A DNA stretch of 5,269 nucleotides from an uncultured Clostridia bacterium (lineage in GTDB: Bacteria; Bacillota; Clostridia; HGM11514), in NCBI GenBank assembly GCA_902478725.1, contig CABSMD010000188.1, positions 1 through 5,269 on the forward strand, given 5' to 3'. Shown here in pieces: positions 1 to 3,629 of the stretch. The stretch's first letter is position 1. Every line of letters begins with the position of its first letter. The notes below the pieces were generated by a model. The model saw only the letters and a list, made by a program, of their open reading frames with translations, had not been told where the DNA came from and made no database searches. Both the position numbers and the translations under genes were made by a program.

Positions 1-101
1 ACATTCGCCCCCGCCACACCGTCCAGCTTTGCGACCTCCTGTTCGATCTCAGACGCGCAGTGCGCGCAGTCCAGGCCCTCCAATACATATTCCAGCTTCA
101 T
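1..101 (-). CDS. Heavy-metal-translocating P1B-type ATPase, N-terminal fragment (HMA domain)
   Basis: Only the first 33 codons are present and the gene runs off the left edge. The visible peptide begins MKLEYVLEGLDCAHCASEIE and continues into EQEVAKLDGV. This is the first strand, metal loop and first helix of a heavy-metal-associated domain, with the GxxCxxC metal-binding pair at C12 and C15. In the family this domain precedes the transmembrane and ATP-hydrolysing parts of CadA/ZntA-type exporters, which pump Zn, Cd or Pb out of the cytoplasm at the cost of ATP. The start is set by an AAAGGAGG ribosome site (110-117) 8 bases upstream; a nearer ATG (104-106) meets a stop after two codons. The gene follows an ArsR repressor on the same strand by 14 bases, which supports the zinc/cadmium/lead reading over copper. 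A stand-alone small metallochaperone cannot be strictly excluded because the rest is out of view. Confidence 0.85.
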   Translation of the reverse strand, partial: MKLEYVLEGLDCAHCASEIEQEVAKLDGVAGAN

Positions 102-109
102 GCCATATG

Positions 110-117
110 CCTCCTTT
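110..117 (-). promoter_or_regulatory. Ribosome binding site of the P-type ATPase, overlapping the arsR stop codon
   Basis: On the minus strand AAAGGAGG lies 8 bases before the ATPase ATG (99-101). It shares two bases with the TAA stop codon of the upstream repressor gene (116-118). A ribosome ending the repressor would therefore clear or occupy this site, so the two genes are probably translationally coupled. Confidence 0.8.
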
Positions 118-472
118 ACTCCATGATGTGTTCAAAGCCTTGATTAAAGATCGTTTTGATATGCGCGTCGTCCAGCGAGTAAAATACCGTTTTCCCGGCG
201 CGGCGGTATTTAACCAGCCTCGCCTGCTTGAGCACCCGCAGCTGGTGCGAGATGGCCGACTGGCTCATATTGAGCAGCTGGGCAATGTCGCACACACACA
301 TCTCGCTCTCAAACAGCACATATAAAATCTTGACCCGCGTCGAATCCCCAAAAACCTTAAACAGCTCCGCAAGATCATATAGAACCTCGTCGGCCGGCAA
401 ATCCACCTGACTGATAATATCACTGTGCACCTCAACAGCATCACATTTTTCAATATCGTACTTGTCGCTCAT
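116..472 (-). CDS. ArsR/SmtB-family metal-sensing repressor, CadC-like
   Basis: A 118-residue winged-helix repressor of the ArsR/SmtB family, which normally dimerises on its operator and lets go when it binds metal. The core runs from LAELFKVFGDSTRVKIL (about 34-50) through the HTH (CDIAQLLNMSQSAISHQLRVL, about 61-81) to the beta-hairpin wing (VKYRRAGKTVFYSL, about 87-100). Two family metal sites can be read. The alpha-3N type has C59-V60-C61-D62 plus an N-terminal C10. The alpha-5 type has D102, H104, H115 and E118, with exactly the DxH-N10-HxxE spacing of SmtB. This predicts a Zn/Cd/Pb sensor rather than an As(III) sensor, in line with the ATPase downstream. The ATG at 470-472 is chosen because AAAGGGTGG (479-487) lies 6 bases upstream. 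A longer frame starting at 514 would begin on the predicted transcription start and has no ribosome site. Confidence 0.9.
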   Translation of the reverse strand: MSDKYDIEKCDAVEVHSDIISQVDLPADEVLYDLAELFKVFGDSTRVKILYVLFESEMCVCDIAQLLNMSQSAISHQLRVLKQARLVKYRRAGKTVFYSLDDAHIKTIFNQGFEHIME

Positions 473-496
473 AACTAACCACCCTTTTAATTCAAT

Positions 497-516
497 ATAT
501 GAATAATTGTTCATAT
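497..516. promoter_or_regulatory. ArsR/CadC-type operator, 20-bp palindrome
   Basis: ATATGAA (497-503) and TTCATAT (510-516) are exact inverted copies separated by TAATTG, and the central AATT also pairs, giving 9 of 10 symmetric base pairs. The ATATGAA-N6-TTCATAT form is the one typical of ArsR/SmtB operators. It lies just downstream of the -10 box and spans the predicted start site at about 514, so bound repressor would block initiation. Autoregulation by the adjacent repressor is inferred from position and motif. Confidence 0.8.
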
Positions 517-520
517 GTTT

Positions 521-549
521 ATTATATGCACAAACCCGCCGTTTGTCAA
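521..549 (-). promoter_or_regulatory. Sigma-A promoter of the arsR-ATPase operon, perfect consensus
   Basis: On the minus strand the -35 box is TTGACA (544-549) and the -10 box is TATAAT (521-526), with a 17-bp spacer. All twelve box positions match the housekeeping consensus. The predicted transcription start is near 514, inside the palindromic operator, leaving a leader of about 42 bases before the repressor ATG. A promoter this strong needs tight repression, which fits a metal-inducible operon. Confidence 0.85.
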
Positions 550-551
550 TA

Positions 552-570
552 GAAAAATTTAAAATTTTTC
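552..570. repeat. Perfect 9-1-9 A/T inverted repeat between divergent promoters
   Basis: GAAAAATTT (552-560) and AAATTTTTC (562-570) are exact inverted copies around a single A. It lies directly upstream of the arsR -35 box and about 20 bases upstream of the oxidoreductase -10 box. The A/T tracts could act as an UP element for the arsR promoter, or the dyad could bind a regulator of either gene. It is not a terminator: no G/C stem and no gene ends here. Confidence 0.5.
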
Positions 571-590
571 GTAATGTGTAACCTTTTCCG

Positions 591-599
591 TGGTATAGT
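591..599 (+). promoter_or_regulatory. Probable extended -10 promoter of the SDR gene
   Basis: TGGTATAGT carries the TGn extension followed by TATAGT (594-599), one base from consensus. No good -35 box is found 16-18 bases upstream (the sequence there is close to GTAATG), which is tolerable for an extended -10 promoter. The predicted start is near 606, giving a leader of about 23 bases before the ATG. Confidence 0.5.
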
Positions 600-628
600 A
601 AACAGGAAGAAACGAAAGGGTGATTCTT

Positions 629-1339
629 ATGAAAACAGTGCTGATAACAGGCGGTTCGCGCGGGATCGGGCGCGCGGCGGTAGAACGGTTTGCCCGCGGA
701 GGATACCAGGCGGTGTTCTGCTACCTTTCAAATAAAGAGGCGGCGGACGCGCTTTTGTCCGAGCTGTCCGGGCTGCCGGTGGCGGCGGTGCAGGCGGACG
801 TCTCCGACCCGGAGGCGGTCAAACGGCTGACGGACGGGCTGCATGTGGACGTGCTGGTCAATAACGCGGGGATTGCCGGACAGAAGCTGTTTTGTGAAAC
901 AACGCCGGAGGAATGGGACCGGATGTTTGCGGTCAACGTCCGCGGGATGTACCTGTGCGCCCGCGCGGTGCTGCCCGGCATGATCCGCCAGGGTAGTGGG
1001 AAGATCATCAACCTGTCCTCGATTTGGGGGATTACGGGAGCCTCCTGCGAGGCGGCCTATTCCGCGTCCAAAGCGGCAGTGATCGGCCTGACCCGCGCAC
1101 TGGCCAAGGAGCTTGGCCCCTCCGGGATACAGGTCAACTGTGTCGCGCCGGGTGTGGTGGACACCGATATGAACCAAACCCTCACGGCGGACGACCTGGC
1201 TGCGCTGCGGGAAGAGACCCCGCTGGGAACGCTTGGGACGCCGGAGCAGATCGCGGATACCATTTTTTATCTTGCCTCATCCGGGGCGGATTTTATCACC
1301 GGGCAGGTGATTAGCCCTAACGGGGGGCTGGTGATCTGA
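629..1339 (+). CDS. SDR-family oxidoreductase, probable elongation factor P 5-aminopentanone reductase (YmfI-like)
   Basis: A 236-residue classical short-chain dehydrogenase, a soluble NAD(P)H enzyme with a Rossmann fold. Visible motifs are TGGSRGIG (7-14, cofactor loop), D57 in ADVSD, NNAG (78-81), N103, catalytic S131, and Y144-x3-K148 in YSASK, with the normal 13-residue Ser-Tyr spacing. General FabG-like 3-oxoacyl-ACP reduction is possible. However, LSSIWGITGASCEAAYS, EEWDRMFAVNVRGM and VVDTDMN resemble, from memory, the stand-alone Firmicute family typified by B. subtilis YmfI. That enzyme reduces the 5-aminopentanone group on a lysine of elongation factor P. There are no fatty-acid synthesis genes around it, which also argues against FabG. 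The start at ATG 629 is favoured by GAAAGGGTG (614-622) 6 bases upstream; a GTG at 620 lies inside that ribosome site. No terminator follows, so some readthrough into the next gene is possible. Confidence 0.85.
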   Translation: MKTVLITGGSRGIGRAAVERFARGGYQAVFCYLSNKEAADALLSELSGLPVAAVQADVSDPEAVKRLTDGLHVDVLVNNAGIAGQKLFCETTPEEWDRMFAVNVRGMYLCARAVLPGMIRQGSGKIINLSSIWGITGASCEAAYSASKAAVIGLTRALAKELGPSGIQVNCVAPGVVDTDMNQTLTADDLAALREETPLGTLGTPEQIADTIFYLASSGADFITGQVISPNGGLVI

Positions 1340-1371
1340 CTGTCCGGGCAGCTGGAGCTTGTCCAAAAAAT

Positions 1372-1399
1372 TTGACAAATTTAACATAATTGGTATAAT
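1372..1399 (+). promoter_or_regulatory. Upstream promoter P1 of the G5/3D-domain gene, consensus with extended -10
   Basis: TTGACA (1372-1377), a 16-bp spacer, and TATAAT (1394-1399) preceded by TGG, so the -10 is also of the extended type. The predicted start is near 1406, about 182 bases before the coding region. The -35 is embedded in AAATTTGACAAA (1368-1379), which recurs exactly around the -35 of the second promoter. Confidence 0.8.
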
Positions 1400-1425
1400 T
1401 TATATCCTCCTGGCAATAGTATATA

Positions 1426-1456
1426 GTACAGCCTGTACCTGGCGTACAAGCTGTAT
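1426..1456 (+). other. 31-nt hairpin/dyad in the P1 leader
   Basis: TACAGC-C-TGTAC (1427-1438) pairs with GTACA-A-GCTGTA (1444-1455) around a 5-base loop. That is eleven Watson-Crick pairs interrupted by one C/A mismatch, plus a possible G-U closing pair (1426/1456). It begins about 20 bases into the transcript predicted from P1. There is no U-run after it, so it is not an intrinsic terminator. It may be a DNA operator dyad or a structured leader RNA element; no known riboswitch class was recognised. Confidence 0.45.
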
Positions 1457-1457
1457 C

Positions 1458-1488
1458 AAATCTGCAAAGTCTATGAAAATGCGGATTT
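1458..1488 (+). other. Second leader stem-loop upstream of a G-rich/U-tract stretch
   Basis: AAATCTGCA (1458-1466) can pair with TGCGGATTT (1480-1488) through nine pairs including one G-U, enclosing a 13-base loop. It is followed not by an immediate U-run but by GGGCGGGGTTTTT (1488-1500 region). It could be a weak attenuator or simply leader structure. It sits one base after the first hairpin, so the two may form one folded leader between P1 and P2. Confidence 0.3.
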
Positions 1489-1522
1489 GGGCGGGGTTTT
1501 TGGTATCTACGGATATGGAAAT

Positions 1523-1551
1523 TTGACAAAATCGTAAATCTGTAGTAGAAT
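1523..1551 (+). promoter_or_regulatory. Proximal promoter P2 of the G5/3D-domain gene
   Basis: TTGACA (1523-1528), a 17-bp spacer and TAGAAT (1546-1551), eleven of twelve consensus positions. The predicted start is near 1558, leaving a 30-base leader that carries the ribosome site CAGGAGG (1574-1580). Confidence 0.8.
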
Positions 1552-1587
1552 ACACGAAGCCCCAATAAAATAACAGGAGGTCAAAGG

Positions 1588-2634
1588 ATGTTGCAAACAG
1601 ACAAGACCGGCTTACGTGGCCCCTTGAAAAAGGGGATTCTAACACTGGCCGGCACTGCTGTGCTAATCATCTGCGTATCTGTGGTATGTGCGTTCACGCT
1701 TGTGAAGCATGTAACGGTTGACAACGGATACGGGCAGACCGTTGAAGCGGTAACCATGAAAAATACCGTGGGCGAACTGTTGGATGAGCAGCAAATCAAT
1801 CTCAATCAGGGAGACGTCGTGACCCCGTCGCTGGAAACGAAACTGGAACGTAAGCAGAACATAGCGATACAACGGGCGGTTGCGGTAACCCTGCAGGCGG
1901 ATCATAACCAAACCGTTATGTATACCGTCAACCAGACTGTGGGAGAGCTGTTAGAGGAGGCAGGCATTGCATTAGGCGAGGCAGATATCTGCAACTATTC
2001 AATGGAGGATAGTATCGAGGCAGACATGTACATCGAGATCAACCGGATCAGCGAGGAACTGGTAACAGTCGAAGAGGAGATTCCCTGTAACAGAGTGACG
2101 ACGAAAAGCTATAGCCTGCCAAAAGGGCAGGATAAGGTCATCCAGGAGGGTGAGAACGGGACCGCGCAGGCACACTATATGGTGACCATGCGCGACGGCG
2201 AAGAGATCGGGCGCGAGGCAGTCGGGTATGACGTCATCAAAGAGCCGGTCGACCATATCGTAGAAATCGGGGCGCTGGAGGTTGTGATGACTTCCAGAGG
2301 CGATGTCAGGGCACGTGCGAGCTACGTTATGAACGCGACAGGGTATGATGTCAGCTATGAAAGTACCGGCAAGTATCCGGGCGACCCCGGGTTTGGCGTA
2401 ACCGCCACCGGCATTCGCGCGGCATACGGCGTGGTCGCCGTTGACCCGAGCGTTATCCCGCTTGGATCCAGACTTTATATTCAATCGGCCGACGGGTCTT
2501 ACGAGTATGGCTATGCCATCGCGGCAGACACGGGCGGCGCGATCAAAGGGAACAAAATCGACTTGTGTTTCTCCTCAAGAAGTGAAGCTCTTGCGTTTGG
2601 ACGACGTAATGTGGTTGTATACGTATTGGAATAA
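1588..2634 (+). CDS. Membrane-anchored DUF348-G5-3D domain protein, cell-wall remodelling type
   Basis: A 348-residue protein of the YabE/RpfB-like architecture found in Firmicutes. A short basic N-terminus (K6, R10, K14, K15) precedes one hydrophobic segment (about 16-39), an uncleaved signal anchor that would leave the rest outside the membrane. Next come two ubiquitin-like DUF348 repeats (about 41-85 and 97-140; NTVGELLDEQQI and QTVGELLEEAGI are matching helices). A G5 domain follows (about 150-230, ending VDHIVEIGALEVV). The C-terminus is a 3D domain (about 248-348) with the three family aspartates D286 (AVDPSVIPLGS), D314 (AADTGG) and D325 (NKIDLCF). The 3D fold is related to MltA-type lytic transglycosylases, so a role in peptidoglycan turnover or spore germination and outgrowth is inferred, not shown. 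The start is fixed by CAGGAGG 7 bases upstream. In many relatives this gene neighbours ksgA or rnmV; here it stands alone behind its own two promoters. Confidence 0.88.
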   Translation: MLQTDKTGLRGPLKKGILTLAGTAVLIICVSVVCAFTLVKHVTVDNGYGQTVEAVTMKNTVGELLDEQQINLNQGDVVTPSLETKLERKQNIAIQRAVAVTLQADHNQTVMYTVNQTVGELLEEAGIALGEADICNYSMEDSIEADMYIEINRISEELVTVEEEIPCNRVTTKSYSLPKGQDKVIQEGENGTAQAHYMVTMRDGEEIGREAVGYDVIKEPVDHIVEIGALEVVMTSRGDVRARASYVMNATGYDVSYESTGKYPGDPGFGVTATGIRAAYGVVAVDPSVIPLGSRLYIQSADGSYEYGYAIAADTGGAIKGNKIDLCFSSRSEALAFGRRNVVVYVLE

Positions 2635-2668
2635 CCGCGCATTGACTTAAAAATTGCATACACAAAAG

Positions 2669-2703
2669 CAAGCCGCCGGAGGCCCACAGCATCCGGCGGC
2701 TTG
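2669..2703. terminator. Bidirectional intrinsic terminator between convergent genes
   Basis: CAAGCCGCCGGA (2669-2680) and TCCGGCGGCTTG (2692-2703) form a perfect 12-bp G/C-rich stem with an 11-base loop. It sits 34 bases past the stop of the 3D-domain gene and 27 bases past the stop of the convergent Crp/Fnr gene. The plus strand continues TTCTATC and the minus strand continues CTTTTGTG, so both sides have a short, imperfect U-rich tail. It probably serves both genes. Confidence 0.8.
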
Positions 2704-2730
2704 TTCTATCTGCAATGAGCGGGTATCCCT

Positions 2731-3387
2731 TTATCCCTTTAAAGTAAAGGTGTTTTTCTCATAGTCCAGCAATCCGTCATTGCGCATTTTGGAAAGCTCG
2801 TTGCTCATTGCGCTGCGGTCGACGCTCAAATAATCCGCAAGCTGCTGCCGGTTGAAAGGGATCGTAAAACGGTAGCTTCCGTTCTGCCTGACCTGCTCGG
2901 TGAAATAGGACAGCAGCCTTCCCCGGATGGATTTGGAGGAAGTGTGCAGAATGCGGCGCGACAGCGACAGATTTTTTTGCGCGGATATCCGCAAAAGGTT
3001 CGCCACCAGCTTGCTATGCTGGGGGCAGGCGGTTGGACAAGTCTGCATTACCCGGGTCATGTCGAGAAACAACACACTGGTTTTTTCAGAGGCCACGGCG
3101 TTTACCATCAACGATTCGCCGGGAATGCAGGCGTATGTCTCACCGAAAACCGCCCCCGGCCCCACATGCCCTAAAATGCTCCGGTTACCCCACAGGTCGT
3201 CGTTCTCAATGTTCACGCCGCCGTTTAATACCATGCCAACAGATACAACCGTGTCCCCCGCATGAAATATGATCTCGCCCTTTTGAAAGGTTTTTGTTGC
3301 CGCATCCAGGCAGGTAAGCATCGCCTCTATCCCGGCTTCGTCCGCACCCCGGAACAGTCCCGTCTTTGTCAAAAAAAGATAATCCAT
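2731..3387 (-). CDS. Crp/Fnr-family transcriptional regulator
   Basis: A 218-residue regulator with an N-terminal cyclic-nucleotide-binding-like beta-roll (about 10-110), a dimerisation helix (about 122-150) and a C-terminal winged HTH (about 155-216; PFNRQQLADYLSVDRSAMSN). The beta-roll keeps FQKGEIIFHAGD and VFGE (80-83). The phosphate-binding arginine expected in cAMP-responsive members after the GE motif is absent (MVNAVAS), so a ligand other than cAMP is likely. Cysteines C26, C87, C117 and C121 are present, but there is no FNR-type N-terminal cysteine cluster. The start at 3385-3387 is chosen for GGAG 6 bases upstream. An in-frame ATG four codons earlier has only a distant AGAGG, and the longest frame (from 3462) has no ribosome site. 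It is divergent from an iron-sulfur protein, an arrangement seen in clostridial loci with hybrid cluster protein, so redox or NO sensing is inferred. Its own promoter was not identified with confidence. Confidence 0.87.
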   Translation of the reverse strand: MDYLFLTKTGLFRGADEAGIEAMLTCLDAATKTFQKGEIIFHAGDTVVSVGMVLNGGVNIENDDLWGNRSILGHVGPGAVFGETYACIPGESLMVNAVASEKTSVLFLDMTRVMQTCPTACPQHSKLVANLLRISAQKNLSLSRRILHTSSKSIRGRLLSYFTEQVRQNGSYRFTIPFNRQQLADYLSVDRSAMSNELSKMRNDGLLDYEKNTFTLKG

Positions 3388-3469
3388 AGTTTTCTCCATT
3401 CCGTTGTTATAACCTCTTGTCCCCTGCCTCTTTTCTTTCGGTGGAGGGTAGATATCCCCCATGTCGCGA

Positions 3470-3479
3470 GGTTGAAACG
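3470..3479 (-). repeat. 10-base element, copy in the Crp/Fnr leader
   Basis: Read in the direction of the regulator gene this is CGTTTCAACC. An identical sequence, read in the direction of the ferredoxin gene, occurs at 3588-3597. Both lie about 58-60 bases from the centre of the 16-bp palindrome at 3527-3542, so the intergenic region is almost mirror-symmetric. Confidence 0.5.
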
Positions 3480-3490
3480 CTATTAATGTG

Positions 3491-3515
3491 ACTTTTACTC
3501 CTGCGAAGTAAAAGT
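3491..3515. repeat. 25-bp dyad, 9-7-9, in the divergent intergenic region
   Basis: ACTTTTACT (3491-3499) and AGTAAAAGT (3507-3515) are exact inverted copies around CCTGCGA. It lies on the regulator side of the palindrome at 3527-3542. It could be a second protein-binding site controlling the regulator gene, or a hairpin in its leader if transcription starts further upstream. No U-run follows on the minus strand. Confidence 0.5.
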
Positions 3516-3526
3516 TTTCAATAAAA

Positions 3527-3542
3527 TGTTGTTACAACAACA
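3527..3542. promoter_or_regulatory. Probable Crp/Fnr-type operator, 16-bp perfect palindrome
   Basis: TGTTGTT (3527-3533) and AACAACA (3536-3542) are exact inverted copies around AC. The size and form (two short half-sites on successive helical faces) suit a Crp/Fnr dimer. The centre (3534.5) is 41.5 bases upstream of the start predicted from the -10 box at 3564-3569, the classic class II activator position. The motif is neither the CRP (TGTGA-N6-TCACA) nor the FNR (TTGAT-N4-ATCAA) consensus, consistent with a different specificity. Binding by the adjacent regulator is inferred. Confidence 0.6.
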
Positions 3543-3563
3543 GCTTTGTCATTCTAATTATAC

Positions 3564-3569
3564 TATACT
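3564..3569 (+). promoter_or_regulatory. -10 box of the ferredoxin gene, no recognisable -35
   Basis: TATACT at 3564-3569 is five of six to consensus, with another TATACT directly before it at 3559-3564. Sixteen to eighteen bases upstream there is no TTGACA-like box; instead the 16-bp palindrome partly occupies that region. This is what an activator-dependent promoter looks like. Predicted start is near 3576, leaving a 54-base leader. Confidence 0.55.
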
Positions 3570-3587
3570 TATCACATAAATTCCATT

Positions 3588-3597
3588 CGTTTCAACC
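3588..3597 (+). repeat. 10-base element, copy in the ferredoxin leader
   Basis: CGTTTCAACC, the exact counterpart of the element at 3470-3479 read on the opposite strand. It lies about 12-21 bases downstream of the predicted ferredoxin transcription start. Confidence 0.5.
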
Positions 3598-3629
3598 AAC
3601 CATATCAAAACAAGAAAGGAAGATTTATT

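Noticed and set aside
473..514. Fourteen-residue N-terminal extension of the ArsR protein starting at 514
   Set aside because: The ATG falls on the predicted transcription start within the operator and has no ribosome site, whereas the ATG at 472 has AAAGGGTGG at 6 bases.
620..628. GTG start for the SDR gene three codons upstream
   Set aside because: The GTG lies within the GAAAGGGTG ribosome site that serves the ATG at 629, and MKTVLITGG is the normal family N-terminus.
728..1177. 149-codon open frame on the minus strand
   Set aside because: It lies wholly inside the well-supported SDR gene, lacks domain-like features, and is the expected shadow of GC-rich codons.
1346..1364. Possible terminator after the SDR gene
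   Set aside because: The stem has only six pairs, two of them G-U, and is followed by AAAAAATTTG rather than a U-run.
1473..1526. 17-codon leader ORF beginning MKMRIW
   Set aside because: There is no convincing ribosome site before it and no run of regulatory codons, so chance is the simplest explanation.
1406..1558. c-di-AMP (ydaO-type) or other riboswitch ahead of the wall-remodelling gene
   Set aside because: Such riboswitches often precede genes of this kind, but I could not find the conserved core in the leader.
1999..2484. 161-codon open frame on the minus strand
   Set aside because: It is antisense to the G5/3D coding sequence, whose domains are unambiguous, and has no ribosome site or recognisable domain.
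3388..3462. 25-residue N-terminal extension of the Crp/Fnr regulator
   Set aside because: The extra residues do not look like part of the beta-roll and the ATG at 3460-3462 has no ribosome site; GGAG supports the start at 3387.
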